A stretch of DNA of 64,000 nucleotides from Rhizobiaceae bacterium (GCA_028279875.1 JANQMU010000132.1:62001-126000), one strand, 5' to 3'. Shown: positions 1 through 8,801, counted from the first letter of the stretch. Translations and numbers: made by a program. Notes: generated by a model not told the origin, from the letters alone.

Positions 1-804
1 AAGCGCCACGCCGCCGGCCGGTCCTGATTCGACCACGCGTATGGGCGTCCTTGCCGCCTGTTCCAGCGTCGTCACGCCACCGCCCGACAGCATCATCAGC
101 ATGGCGCCGGCAAAGCCCTCCTTCTTCAGGGCGGCGCTGAACCGGCCGAGATATCGCGACATCAGCGGACGGACATAGGCATTGGCGCAAACGGTCGAAA
201 ACCGGTCATATTCGCGCGCCTCCGGTGAGACCTCGGAACTCAGGCAGATGGTGACGTCGTCATCCAGCAATCGGCGAAGCCGTTCGCCGACCAGCCGCTC
301 ATGCGCTGCATTGGCGTAGGAATGCAGAAACCCGATCGCCACGGCCTCCGCATCATTGGCCCTGATTGCCTCCGCCACCCGGTCGATATCCGCCGGATCC
401 GGTGCCCGGAGCACCGCGCCATCCGCCAGCATGCGTTCTTTCAGCGGAAGCCGCAATTCCCGTGGCACCAGCGGAGCCGGCAATTCGATATCGAGATTAT
501 ATTGATCGAACCGTTTTTCATTGCGCATTTCCAGCACATCGCGAAAACCCGACGTCGTGACAAAGGCAACGCGTGCGCCTTTGCGTTCGATCAGCGCATT
601 GGTGGCAAGTGTCGTGCCATGGATGATGGATCGCACGTCGCTGAGCCGTACCCCCTGCGAACCGACCAGATCCATGATCCCGTTCATCGCGCCGATTTCC
701 GGGTGGGCAGGCGTGCTGAGAACCTTGTGCGTGGCCCGGCGTGTCTCCCCTTCAAGGACGATGTCCGTAAACGTGCCGCCAATATCCACAGAAAGTCTGA
801 TCAT
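1..804 (-). CDS. Hydantoinase/oxoprolinase A subunit (HyuA family), N-terminal part
   Basis: The frame reads in from an ATG at 804 and is cut by the left edge of the window, so about 268 residues of a protein usually near 680 are present. The N-terminus carries the DIGGTFTDIV phosphate-binding motif of the HyuA/5-oxoprolinase ASKHA fold, followed by HGTTLATNALIER and, near the cut, SGPAGGV. The family performs ATP-dependent opening of five-membered cyclic amides such as hydantoins and 5-oxoproline, or acetone-type carboxylation, usually with a HyuB partner, which would lie off the window. The start is supported by the motif sitting right at the N-terminus. The substrate cannot be told from this fragment. 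Confidence 0.85.
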   Translation of the reverse strand, partial: MIRLSVDIGGTFTDIVLEGETRRATHKVLSTPAHPEIGAMNGIMDLVGSQGVRLSDVRSIIHGTTLATNALIERKGARVAFVTTSGFRDVLEMRNEKRFDQYNLDIELPAPLVPRELRLPLKERMLADGAVLRAPDPADIDRVAEAIRANDAEAVAIGFLHSYANAAHERLVGERLRRLLDDDVTICLSSEVSPEAREYDRFSTVCANAYVRPLMSRYLGRFSAALKKEGFAGAMLMMLSGGGVTTLEQAARTPIRVVESGPAGGVAL

Positions 805-811
805 TAATAAA

Positions 812-823
812 AAGTACGTACTT
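812..823. promoter_or_regulatory. Palindrome AAGTACGTACTT, possible operator of the hyuA-like gene
   Basis: A perfect 12-bp palindrome lies 8 bp upstream of the HyuA start codon, with partly symmetric AT-rich flanks. Its position in a short divergent gap suggests a repressor site. No regulator gene is adjacent within the window. Confidence 0.4.
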
Positions 824-1032
824 ATTATCAGGAGTCAAGATGGCGACGCTTTGATCAGCCTGTACAGTGCGCAATCTGCTGACATTGCAGCCCGTACGGC
901 ACATGGCCGTTTTCGCATGTCTTTTGGCACGATGTGCATTTGTTGCGGCCATCTGCGCTTCCTATCCTCAAACGCAGGAGACGACCCGCCGGTCGCTTCA
1001 TCCAGGGACAATTCCAGTTTGAGGAGCACACC

Positions 1033-2013
1033 ATGTCGAATAATGATGAAAACAGTTCCGCCCGGGAGATACCGGCATCGGCGCCCGCGGACCCCTCCCG
1101 GCGCGCCTTGCTGGCGGGCGCCGCGGGGCTTGGCCTTGCGGCGAGCGTCGGCACCGCGGCCGCAGCCGCCGACGGGGACACCGGCACAGAATTTGCCGGA
1201 AAGACGGCCTTTGTCACCGGCGCCGCCCGCGGCATCGGCTATGCCTGTGCCGAGGAACTGGCCAAGGGCGGCGCCAATATCGTGCTCTATGACATCGCAT
1301 CACAACCGCCGGAAGTTCCTTATCCGCTGGCAACCGCCGAGGACCTCGCAGCGGCGAAATCGAATATCGAGGCGCTGGGCGTCAAATGCCTGGCCATCCA
1401 GGGCGACGTCCGCGACGGACAGAAGCAGAAGGATGCGGTGAGCCAGGCGGTCGTGGAATTCGGCGGCCTCGATTTTCTGATCGCCAATGCGGGCATCACG
1501 CAGCTTGGGCTGATGGGCCATTTCACCGATGAGCAGATCCAGACCGTCCTGGACATCAACCTGGCCGGCGCGGTCAAGACCATCCAGGCCGGACTGCCGA
1601 CAATGCGCGACCAGAAATCCGGCCGCATCGTGCTGATATCGTCGACCACCGGCCGTGCCGGCAGCGAGAACTTCCCGATCTATTCGGCCAGCAAATGGGG
1701 CATGATCGGCCTGGCCAAGAGCACTGCCCTGTCGGCAGCCAAGGACAATGTCACCTGCAACGCTGTCGCGCCGACGCTGGTCCGCACCAAGCTGCTCGAC
1801 AACGCCTATGTTCTGGGCGCGCTGAGCCCGGACAATCCGAGCTTCGAGGTGTTCAACGAAGTGGCAAAGACGATCCACCCCATGCCCATCGGGTTCTACG
1901 AACCGGTGCGAATCGGCCAGGCGGTCAGGTTCCTGTGCAGCGATGGCGCCGCCCTGATCTCCGGCGAGGTGATCGATGTCGGTGCCGGCGCCAATGCCAG
2001 GTTCAACGCCTGA
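1033..2013 (+). CDS. SDR oxidoreductase with Tat-like leader, mycofactocin-associated subfamily
   Basis: This is a 326-residue NAD(P)-dependent short-chain dehydrogenase. The start at 1033 follows GAGGAG. Residues of about 1-45 form a twin-arginine-like leader (SRRALLAGAAGLGLAASVGTAAAA). The Rossmann motif TGAARGIG, NAG and the catalytic YSASK follow. Between beta-2 and beta-3 it has the PYPLATAEDLAAAK insert, which in my knowledge marks the mycofactocin-coupled SDR family (TIGR03971), whose members hold their nicotinamide cofactor tightly. A Tat leader is unusual for an SDR and implies export of a folded, cofactor-loaded enzyme. No mycofactocin biosynthesis genes are in the window. The epimerase-like gene 65 bp downstream is probably co-transcribed. 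Confidence 0.85.
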   Translation: MSNNDENSSAREIPASAPADPSRRALLAGAAGLGLAASVGTAAAAADGDTGTEFAGKTAFVTGAARGIGYACAEELAKGGANIVLYDIASQPPEVPYPLATAEDLAAAKSNIEALGVKCLAIQGDVRDGQKQKDAVSQAVVEFGGLDFLIANAGITQLGLMGHFTDEQIQTVLDINLAGAVKTIQAGLPTMRDQKSGRIVLISSTTGRAGSENFPIYSASKWGMIGLAKSTALSAAKDNVTCNAVAPTLVRTKLLDNAYVLGALSPDNPSFEVFNEVAKTIHPMPIGFYEPVRIGQAVRFLCSDGAALISGEVIDVGAGANARFNA

Positions 2014-2078
2014 TGCCTACAAGACCGACGGCGGCCGCCCTAAGTTCAGCCGAACACGCAGCTTGAAAAGGGGTTCCC

Positions 2079-3149
2079 ATGCCGACACCGAATTATGATA
2101 CGAGCAAGCCTGTCCTGGTGACCGGCGCCACCGGTTTCGTCGCCGGCTGGCTGGTCAAGCGTCTTGTCGAAGAAGGGTTCACCGTCCACGCCGCCGTGCG
2201 CGATCCGGCGAACCGGGACCGGATCGCGCATTTGGCAAAGCTTGCGGAGGAATTGCCCGGTTCGGTGCGGTTTTTCGCCGCCGACCTGCTTGAGGACGGC
2301 AGCTATGGCGAGGCGATGGAGGGCTGCGCGGTGGTCTTCCACACCGCCTCGCCCTTTATCGCCAGCGTCGAGGATCCGCAGCGCGATCTGGTCGATCCCG
2401 CGCTCAAGGGAACCCGCAACGTCCTGACCTCGGCAAATGACACATCAGGCGTCGAACGCGTGGTGCTCACGAGTTCCTGCGTCGCCATGTTCGGTGATAC
2501 CGCCGATATCGCGGGGGCGCCGGGCGGCATCATCACCGAGGATGTCTGGAACACGTCCTCATCCCTCGATCATCAGCCCTATGCCTATTCCAAGACGCTG
2601 GCCGAACGGGCCGCCTGGGAGATGGCCGGCGCCCAGGACCGGTGGAAGCTGGTCGCCATCAACCCGGCCTTCATCATGGGGCCCTCGGTCTCCGGAACCT
2701 CGACGTCGGAATCCCACAACATCATCCGCCAGTTCGGCGACGGAACGCTCAAATCCGGTTTGCCGCCCTTCGAGATCGGCATGGTTGATGTGCGCGACGT
2801 CGCCGAAGCGCACATGCGGGCGGGATTCATCGACACGGCCGAGGGCCGCAATATCGTGTTCGGCGAGGTTGTGTCCTTCCTCGACCTCGGCAAGACGCTG
2901 AAGGCGGAATTCGGAGACCCCTGGCCGATTCCGACGAAATCCATGCCGAAATGGCTGGTCTGGCTGATCGGGCCAATGGTCAGCAAGGAACTGACCCGGC
3001 CGATGATCGCGAAAAACATGGGGCATAGCTGGCGGGCTGACAATTCAAAATCAAAGCGCGAACTCGGCATGGAATACGGCCCGGTCAAAGTCGCGGTCAC
3101 CGAAATGTTCCAGCAGATGATCGACACCGGAGCGCTGAAAGCCGGTTAG
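2079..3149 (+). CDS. NAD(P)-dependent epimerase/dehydratase-type reductase (dihydroflavonol reductase-like)
   Basis: This is a 356-residue extended SDR. It has the N-terminal nucleotide motif TGATGFVAGW and the catalytic YAYSK (in HQPYAYSKTLAE). The C-terminal substrate domain resembles aldehyde or dihydroflavonol-4-reductase-like proteins. GGGG lies 5 nt before the ATG. Such enzymes reduce aldehydes or ketones with NADPH. It follows the Tat-leader SDR in the same direction. The actual substrate is unknown. Confidence 0.85.
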   Translation: MPTPNYDTSKPVLVTGATGFVAGWLVKRLVEEGFTVHAAVRDPANRDRIAHLAKLAEELPGSVRFFAADLLEDGSYGEAMEGCAVVFHTASPFIASVEDPQRDLVDPALKGTRNVLTSANDTSGVERVVLTSSCVAMFGDTADIAGAPGGIITEDVWNTSSSLDHQPYAYSKTLAERAAWEMAGAQDRWKLVAINPAFIMGPSVSGTSTSESHNIIRQFGDGTLKSGLPPFEIGMVDVRDVAEAHMRAGFIDTAEGRNIVFGEVVSFLDLGKTLKAEFGDPWPIPTKSMPKWLVWLIGPMVSKELTRPMIAKNMGHSWRADNSKSKRELGMEYGPVKVAVTEMFQQMIDTGALKAG

Positions 3150-3157
3150 AGCATCGG

Positions 3158-3538
3158 CTATTCCGGTTTATTGCAGTCGTTGATTTCAATGGTCACTGTA
3201 TGCGATTTTGGTTCATCACTGGTACAGATACAATGCTGACCCACTTCGTACTGTTGATTCACTGTACATCTGATCCCAGCGGCCGGCGACCTGCACCATG
3301 ATATGTCAAACGAATACCCTTGGGATATGGCAAACTGCTTGGTATCAAGACCGTAACATGTTGCGAATATATCCGTCTTGCCCTTAGCTATCGTGGTGTT
3401 CTTGCTGCCAGTGCCCTGGACTTCAAAATCAATGGTCTGGCTTGGATTTTCTTTGGCGAAAGAGGGCAGGCTCAAGGATACAGCTGCAAGATAGGATACA
3501 GCTGCAAGGAAGGCCATCGGCGCGATTCGATAGGACAT
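3158..3538 (-). CDS. Small secreted cysteine-containing protein, unknown function
   Basis: This is a 126-residue protein with a clear Sec signal peptide (MSYRIAPMAFLAAVSYLAAVSLSLPSFA, probable cut after SFA). The mature part of about 98 residues is beta-rich and has several cysteines (TCYG, SWCRS, RCTV, HCICT, DCN), suggesting disulfides in the periplasm. I do not recognise the family. It lies tail to tail with the epimerase-like gene, 8 bp from its stop. The signal peptide contains a short tandem duplication (LAAVS repeated) that matches an 18-bp DNA repeat. Confidence 0.6.
   Translation of the reverse strand: MSYRIAPMAFLAAVSYLAAVSLSLPSFAKENPSQTIDFEVQGTGSKNTTIAKGKTDIFATCYGLDTKQFAISQGYSFDISWCRSPAAGIRCTVNQQYEVGQHCICTSDEPKSHTVTIEINDCNKPE
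3475..3508. repeat. Tandem 18-bp repeat inside a signal-peptide coding region
   Basis: The 16-mer AGGATACAGCTGCAAG occurs at 3475-3490 and again at 3493-3508, a period of 18 bp. It keeps the reading frame of the small secreted protein and duplicates six residues of its signal peptide. It looks like a recent slippage event. Confidence 0.75.
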
Positions 3539-3812
3539 GGCGTAGGTTCCTCAACGAAGTACATGGTGCAGTAACCGACAGTCGGATCAGGCGACTGAAA
3601 GGGCCATATTATGCCCCGCCTTGGAATTTGCGCAACACCTGAACGCCTCTCGAAACGCAGCTCCTGCGCCTTAAAGAAATGCATGCCGTATCCCGTTCGC
3701 CACGAAAATTTGGCCGAAAGGCTTTACCGGGGCCGAAGTCGCTCGTGCCCTCGCCCCCGAACTTCACGGACCTCACGTTCCGCAGCATAGCACGCTGTGC
3801 GGTACGCGCTGT

Positions 3813-4763
3813 CTACTGGGCAGCGGCTTTCGGAACGGCCGTGAACACACCCATTCCGGTCAACCAGGCATCGACGGGTTCATAATATTCGACGGTCCCT
3901 TCATACTCACCGGCTTCCTGCAGGCAGGCCAGAGCAGCAAACCAGGTGCGCACCTCGTGGCCACCACGACCACCCGTCCGCGTCAGGACATCGTCGGGCA
4001 TCTGATCCAGCGTCGTCAGATTACCGGCCATGAATGCATCGAGCAGGCCTTTGTCCCATTCCGGGTCCAGCGGCAGGAGTTCGGACTTGCCTTCGCGCGC
4101 TTTCACGCCTTCGCCAAGCACCCGATTTGTCCGCGCAAACCGTTGCTGGAACGTCATCTCACGCCCTTCGATCAGCATTTCGCGCACCTGCGGATTGGCT
4201 GTCGCGAGCGCCGGTACGGGCGGATCGTGAGACAGGCCTCCCGAGCCCATGACGAGGATCCGCTCCGGTCGTGCAGCGGCCCATTTGCCGACGGCGCGCC
4301 CAAGCGCACGGACCCGGTCAAAGGTCGGCCGCGGGGCCGCGGCGGAGTTCACGAAGACAGGAATAAAGGGCGGCATTTCATGGCGCTCCGACAGCAATTC
4401 CAGCGGCTGGACTGCCCCGTGATCAACGGCGATTTTATAGGAAACCGCCGTGTCCACGCCCTGATCGACGATGGACTGGGCCAGATCCTCGGCCACCGGG
4501 ACAGGCAATGTCAATTTGCCCGCAGCAGAGCCGTAGTCACCGAGGGATTCGCCTTCGATGCCGACGCAGAATGAGGGCATGAGCCGATAGAAAAACCCGT
4601 TTACATGGTCCGGATAGAACATGATGACCAAATCGGGTTCCAGCGCCGCAACCTTGTCGCGCACTGTGTCGAGGGCATCGTTGAACGCCTTCTCGGTTTC
4701 TTCCGCCGCGCGGATTTTGTCCAGCAACGGACTGTGCGACATGCAGACTGATCCAACAAGCAA
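3813..4763 (-). CDS. mhpB: Class III extradiol dioxygenase, 2,3-dihydroxyphenylpropionate 1,2-dioxygenase-like
   Basis: This is a LigB-fold, Fe(II)-dependent enzyme that opens 3-substituted catechols next to the hydroxyls. Motifs shared with E. coli MhpB are SHSPL at the N-terminus, PDHVNGFFY, MPSFC, GDYGSAAG, SYKIAVDHGAVQPLE and GSGGLSHDPPVP. The start chosen is TTG at 4763, with GGAGG 7 nt upstream, giving 316 residues against 314 in E. coli. A longer ATG-initiated frame exists but has no ribosome site and does not align. It is divergent from the mhpC-like gene, with a strong palindrome between them. The exact ring substituent is unknown. Confidence 0.92.
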   Translation of the reverse strand: MLVGSVCMSHSPLLDKIRAAEETEKAFNDALDTVRDKVAALEPDLVIMFYPDHVNGFFYRLMPSFCVGIEGESLGDYGSAAGKLTLPVPVAEDLAQSIVDQGVDTAVSYKIAVDHGAVQPLELLSERHEMPPFIPVFVNSAAAPRPTFDRVRALGRAVGKWAAARPERILVMGSGGLSHDPPVPALATANPQVREMLIEGREMTFQQRFARTNRVLGEGVKAREGKSELLPLDPEWDKGLLDAFMAGNLTTLDQMPDDVLTRTGGRGGHEVRTWFAALACLQEAGEYEGTVEYYEPVDAWLTGMGVFTAVPKAAAQ

Positions 4764-4886
4764 TGTTTGTCCTCCCCTTTGTATTTTTGCCCCTTCATCG
4801 CTTTGGGAGCAGGTTGTTGGACCCGCATGTCGGGTCCCGTGCAATCGGGCCACAAGTGACGTATCACCACTTTACATCTTTGATAG

Positions 4887-4904
4887 TAAAATGCTAGCAT
4901 TTTA
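4887..4904. promoter_or_regulatory. Operator of the aromatic-module GntR regulator: 18-bp perfect palindrome
   Basis: The 18 bp TAAAATGCTAGCATTTTA is a perfect palindrome with core ATGCTAGCAT at 4891-4900. It lies 128 bp upstream of the mhpB-like TTG and 211 bp upstream of the mhpC-like ATG in a divergent gap. The same core recurs in the other promoter gaps of this module, so a shared FCD-GntR operator is inferred. The rest of the 351-bp gap shows no gene. Confidence 0.75.
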
Positions 4905-5114
4905 TTGTCAAATCGGTCGTTCGACTGTCCGGGCTCCGATATTGACAGTTTGTCGCGGCAACGACCGTTTGGGAGGGCGGAATGCTGGCGACGTCAAACC
5001 ACGCAATGGCCGCAACTGCGGTGATCTGGATGCCGGAAACGACCCCTCAATCAGTCACGGCAGCCGCAGATATCGTTGCCTGAATCAGCAAACCCATCCC
5101 ATCGGAGACCATTT

Positions 5115-5981
5115 ATGGGCAAGCAATACACCGAGGCCGAAACCAGCCGTTTCGTGACCGTTCCCAAAGACGGCAAGGATCATGAAATCCACTACAATGA
5201 CTGCGACCCCGGCTCGGGTGGCGATACCGTCATCATGCTGCACGGGTCCGGTCCCGGCGCCACCAGCTGGGCCAACTTCAATCGCAACATCACACCGCTG
5301 GCCGATGCCGGTTACCGGGTGGTCCTGCTGGATGTTCCCGGCTGGGGCCAAAGCTCTCCCATCGTCTGCAACGGGTCGCGTTCGCATCTGAACGCGCATT
5401 TCGTCAAAGGATTCATGGATGCCGAGGGCCTAGAACGGGCACATCTTGTCGGCAACTCGATGGGCGCGCAAAGCTGCACAGCCTTCACGCTCGACAATCC
5501 CGACCGGGTCGGAAAGCTCATCCTGATGGGCGGCGGCACGGGCGGGATCAGCCCGTTCCAGCCCATGCCGACCGAGGGGATCAAGCGGATCATGAAGCTT
5601 TACCGCGACCCCACGGTCGAGAATATCAGGGCGCTGATGGAGATCTTCGTTTTTGACACCAGTGAGTTGACCGAAGAACTGTTCGAACTGCGGCTCAACA
5701 ACATGATGAGCCGGGAAGAGCACCTGAGCAACTTCGTCAAGAGCTTCGAACTCGACCCCAGACAATATCCGGATTACGGACCGCAACTGACCAAAATCCA
5801 GGCGGACACCCTGATCATCTGGGGACGCAATGACAGGTTTGTGCCGATGGATGCCGGGCTGCGCCTGTTGGCGAGCATCCCGAACTCGCAATTGCATGTT
5901 TTCAACAATTGCGGCCATTGGGCCCAGTGGGAGCATGCCGACCGGTTCAACCGGATGGTCCTTGATTTCCTGACCCATTAA
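5115..5981 (+). CDS. mhpC: Alpha/beta hydrolase, meta-cleavage product (C-C bond) hydrolase
   Basis: This 288-residue serine hydrolase has the same length as E. coli MhpC and resembles it throughout. It would cleave the ring-fission product (2-hydroxy-6-oxonona-dienedioate type) to 2-hydroxypentadienoate and a carboxylic acid. Visible elements are oxyanion motif HGSGPGA (43-49), nucleophile elbow GNSMGA with Ser115, Asp240 in WGRNDRFVP and His268 in [11 protein letters not shown]. The start at 5115 has GGAG 7 nt upstream; an in-frame ATG at 5076 lacks a ribosome site. It acts directly after the divergent dioxygenase. Confidence 0.92.
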   Translation: MGKQYTEAETSRFVTVPKDGKDHEIHYNDCDPGSGGDTVIMLHGSGPGATSWANFNRNITPLADAGYRVVLLDVPGWGQSSPIVCNGSRSHLNAHFVKGFMDAEGLERAHLVGNSMGAQSCTAFTLDNPDRVGKLILMGGGTGGISPFQPMPTEGIKRIMKLYRDPTVENIRALMEIFVFDTSELTEELFELRLNNMMSREEHLSNFVKSFELDPRQYPDYGPQLTKIQADTLIIWGRNDRFVPMDAGLRLLASIPNSQLHVFNNCGHWAQWEHADRFNRMVLDFLTH

Positions 5982-5988
5982 AATGTTA

Positions 5989-6013
5989 GCCTGCCGGCGT
6001 GTTGCCGGCAGGC
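5989..6013. terminator. Hairpin between convergent genes
   Basis: A perfect 10-bp stem, GCCTGCCGGC/GCCGGCAGGC, with the 5-nt loop GTGTT, starts 8 bp after the hydrolase stop codon and 9 bp before the end of the convergent gene. There is no T-tract on either side, so termination strength is uncertain. Confidence 0.6.
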
Positions 6014-6021
6014 GGGACCCG

Positions 6022-6846
6022 TCACAAACGGCTCGGATGAAGGTGTTCTGTTGCCAGGCCCGGCCAGTCCGCCTGGCGCGCCGGATCGTCGAAAAATGGT
6101 GTTTCCCCTTCCGCAAGGACGTCGAGGATTTTCCGGCAAAGGCCATGCGGGGTTTCGTCCCACGCGCAGATTCCCTGTCTGAACGCAATGACCGGCGTGT
6201 CGTCCACACGGCAGCTGCCGAGCGGGGCCGCCATGGCAGCATTCATCTTTTCCAGCGTTGCATCATCGATCGGCAGAAACCGGGATCCGGCCGGGATGAG
6301 AGGCGTCGTGACATCGCCTTCAAGCGTCACGAGGTTCCAGCTGGTTGCCGCCAGTGTCCCATCGGCAATCAAGGGTGCCAGATCGGGTGGCCGACTGTCG
6401 ATGAGGTCCACCTCCCCTTTCAGACCCCAGCCGTCGAAAAGAAGCGCTTCGGTCAGCAGGCGCACCGATGACGGGCGCGGTGGGCAATGGACGGCCCTGC
6501 CCTTCAGGTCTTGCGGGGATTGAATGGCCGGATCAAACACGGAAATTCCGAAGCCCACATCATAAAGGGATGCCAGGAGGCGAAGATCATCATTGGCGCG
6601 TGTGTAGGAATGCCATTGCGGGCCGGTCTGCCGTATCGCCGGAAGCAGATCGACCGCCGTCATGATCGGCAGACGCATCGCGCGCTCCGATGCCTCCAGA
6701 TGACAGATATCGTTCACGGCCTCCGGAAGCGCGACGGCCTCCACCGTGTTGACAATGCCCGCTGCCAACAGCCGTTTCCCCAACACTTCGTTCAACGCAT
6801 GCATGCGAATGGTCGCCGGTGCCGGGGAATAGAGCGTCAGCGTCAT
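6022..6846 (-). CDS. TAXI/NMT1-like solute-binding-domain protein without signal peptide
   Basis: This is a 274-residue protein. The start ATG at 6846 overlaps the dctM stop (ATGA), so translation is coupled to the TRAP permease. The motifs SPQDLKGRAVHCPPRPSSVRLLTEALL and DLLPAIRQTGPQWHSYTRANDDLRLLASLYD resemble TAXI-type or NMT1-like periplasmic binding proteins. The N-terminus (MTLTLYSPAPATIRMHALNEV) has no export signal. The operon already has a normal DctP. It may be a cytoplasmic ligand-binding or sensing protein, or its export leader may have been lost; the family assignment is by motif impression only. Confidence 0.6.
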   Translation of the reverse strand: MTLTLYSPAPATIRMHALNEVLGKRLLAAGIVNTVEAVALPEAVNDICHLEASERAMRLPIMTAVDLLPAIRQTGPQWHSYTRANDDLRLLASLYDVGFGISVFDPAIQSPQDLKGRAVHCPPRPSSVRLLTEALLFDGWGLKGEVDLIDSRPPDLAPLIADGTLAATSWNLVTLEGDVTTPLIPAGSRFLPIDDATLEKMNAAMAAPLGSCRVDDTPVIAFRQGICAWDETPHGLCRKILDVLAEGETPFFDDPARQADWPGLATEHLHPSRL

Positions 6847-8198
6847 CCGACCACCTGTCTTGGTAAATAGAGCGAAATTTCCGGGAATATGGCGAGCAGG
6901 ATGATCATGGCCAGCATCGCGAACCAGAACGGCCAAATGCCGCGGAATATGCGCCCCATCGGCACATCCGGCGCGATGGACTTCACGATGAACACGTTGA
7001 TGCCGACGGGCGGGGAGATCATGCCCATCTCCAGCGCGATGACGACGATGATCCCGAACCAGATCAGATCCCATTCCAGGCCGATGGCGATGGGAATGAC
7101 GACCGGGATCGTCAGAACCAGCATCGCCATCGTGTCCAAAAACATGCCCAGGACCAGATAGGCCAGGACGATCATGATCAGGATGCCGTAGTCCGGTATC
7201 GGCAAAGCGACGAGTATCTCGACCAGCCTCTGCGGCACTTCGGTCAGCGACATGAACGGGATGAAGACGAAGGCGCCGATCAGGATCAGGAAGATCGTGG
7301 CCGTGGCGCTCATGGTCTGCAGGACGATGTCACGCAGGCTCGCGATTGACAGCCGCCGTCGGGCGACGGCAACGACGAAGGTCAGAAATGCCCCGACGGA
7401 CGACGCCTCCACCGGCGTGAAAAACCCCGTATACATGCCCCCGATCACCAGGACGACGACCAGAACGATGGGCAGGGACGCGACAACCGAACTCCACCGC
7501 TCGGCCGCACCGGCCCGCTCGCCGCGGGGACCGGCCGCCGGATGGCGGCGCGTTATGAGCGAAATGGCGACGATGAACAATATGGTGAGCAGTATTCCGG
7601 GAAACACACCCGCCATGAAAAGGCGCCCGATACTCTGCTCCGTGAGAACGGCGTAGATGATCATCCCGCCGGATGGCGGGATCAGAAAGCCGAGGGTCCC
7701 GCCGGCCGCGACAGATCCCGTCGCCAGGGAGTCACTGTAATTGTACCGCCTCATGGCGGGCAGGGCGACACGGCCCATCGTGACGGCGGAGGCCAGTGAA
7801 GATCCCGAGAGCGCCGCAAACCCCGCACAGGCCGTTACCGTCGCCGAAGCCAGCCCGCCGCGCATGTGCCCCATCCAGCGATAGGCGGCACGGAAAAGGT
7901 CGGCGGACATGCCGCTGGCTCCTGCGATGCTGCCCATCAGGATGAACATCGGGATAACCAGCAGATTATAGTTGGACGCCGCCTCGAATGTCTCGCCGGA
8001 CAGATTGGAAAAGGCGATGCGCCAGCTTCTCTCCCAGGCCATGTTCGCCGGCATGTCAAAGCTCAGAAAACGCGCCGCATTGGCGAAGACCGTTCCGAAA
8101 AATCCGACACCCAGCATGGCAAGGGCGACCGGCAGCCGCAGCGCCATCAGAACGAACATGACGACGAGACCGATGAGACCGATGGAGATCAGGCTCAT
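6843..8198 (-). CDS. dctM: TRAP transporter large permease, DctM family
   Basis: This 451-residue protein has about 12 hydrophobic segments along its length and the DctM-type pattern GVFPGILLTILF and PPVGINVFIVKSIAP near the C-terminus. It is the main membrane subunit of a Na+-coupled TRAP uptake system in the inner membrane. Its start overlaps the dctQ stop by 4 nt, and its stop overlaps the TAXI-like gene. Location within the mhp-like module suggests transport of an aromatic or related carboxylate; this is inference. Confidence 0.93.
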   Translation of the reverse strand: MSLISIGLIGLVVMFVLMALRLPVALAMLGVGFFGTVFANAARFLSFDMPANMAWERSWRIAFSNLSGETFEAASNYNLLVIPMFILMGSIAGASGMSADLFRAAYRWMGHMRGGLASATVTACAGFAALSGSSLASAVTMGRVALPAMRRYNYSDSLATGSVAAGGTLGFLIPPSGGMIIYAVLTEQSIGRLFMAGVFPGILLTILFIVAISLITRRHPAAGPRGERAGAAERWSSVVASLPIVLVVVLVIGGMYTGFFTPVEASSVGAFLTFVVAVARRRLSIASLRDIVLQTMSATATIFLILIGAFVFIPFMSLTEVPQRLVEILVALPIPDYGILIMIVLAYLVLGMFLDTMAMLVLTIPVVIPIAIGLEWDLIWFGIIVVIALEMGMISPPVGINVFIVKSIAPDVPMGRIFRGIWPFWFAMLAMIILLAIFPEISLYLPRQVVG

Positions 8199-8737
8199 AT
8201 GTCGTCATCCGATGTCAGATGAATGGACTGGATCGGACGACCCGCGACCAATCGCACGAAATCGACAGCCAGGATGACCGCATAGACTGCGGTCGAAACC
8301 GCCAGGATCCGATAAAACGGTCCAAACGAAATCACCAGTTGCTGCGATGCCTGGCCAAATCGCGCGGCTTCCCCGCCAGCCTTCCAGAGTTGCCAGGACA
8401 GGACCGCCACAAGACCGATGGCGATGAGTTTCATCAAGGCCAGGGTCACATTGGCGAATCGGCGCTTCATGTAAGGTTCCAGAAGCTCGATCTCGATATG
8501 CGCGCCGGTGCGTGCGCCGAACGGGATTGCAATGGCCACGACCGTGACCAAAGCCAGGACCATCAGGTCCTCGGCTCCGCGGATCGGGTCATTGAGCGCC
8601 TTGCGCATGATCAGGACGTTGAAGGTCGACAGAAGGGTCATGAAGGCCAGCGTCGCGCCGCCCGCGATGAACACCACCCGGGACAGGGCTCTGTCCCACG
8701 CGCCCGTGCCTCGCGCCGAAGGAAGAGAATCATCCAT
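8195..8737 (-). CDS. dctQ: TRAP transporter small permease, DctQ family
   Basis: This 180-residue protein has four transmembrane segments and a typical DctQ layout (VVFIAGGATLAFMTLLSTFNVLIMRKAL, then EDLMVLALVTVVAIAIPFGARTGAHIEIEL). It forms the membrane complex with DctM. It lies between dctP (71-bp gap with a hairpin) and dctM (4-nt overlap). Confidence 0.92.
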   Translation of the reverse strand: MDDSLPSARGTGAWDRALSRVVFIAGGATLAFMTLLSTFNVLIMRKALNDPIRGAEDLMVLALVTVVAIAIPFGARTGAHIEIELLEPYMKRRFANVTLALMKLIAIGLVAVLSWQLWKAGGEAARFGQASQQLVISFGPFYRILAVSTAVYAVILAVDFVRLVAGRPIQSIHLTSDDDI

Positions 8738-8763
8738 CGTGTTTTCCAGTTGAGCTGGCCGCG

Positions 8764-8801
8764 CCGGGCTGAAGAGACCTCATGGATTCCCTTCAGCCCG
8801 G
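8764..8801. other. Intercistronic hairpin between dctP and dctQ
   Basis: The 11-bp perfect arms CCGGGCTGAAG (8764-8774) and CTTCAGCCCGG (8791-8801) flank a 16-nt loop just after the dctP stop. It could stabilise the dctP mRNA or attenuate read-through so that binding protein exceeds permease. Similar hairpins follow two other binding-protein genes in the window. Confidence 0.65.

Noticed and set aside
5983-5992. ATGTTAGCCT, partly like the aromatic-module operator
   Set aside because: It lies after the hydrolase stop, in front of a hairpin, and lacks palindromic symmetry.
7428-7436. GTATAC inside dctM
   Set aside because: Only the six-base core is shared with the second GntR motif; the flanks do not match and it is within coding sequence.
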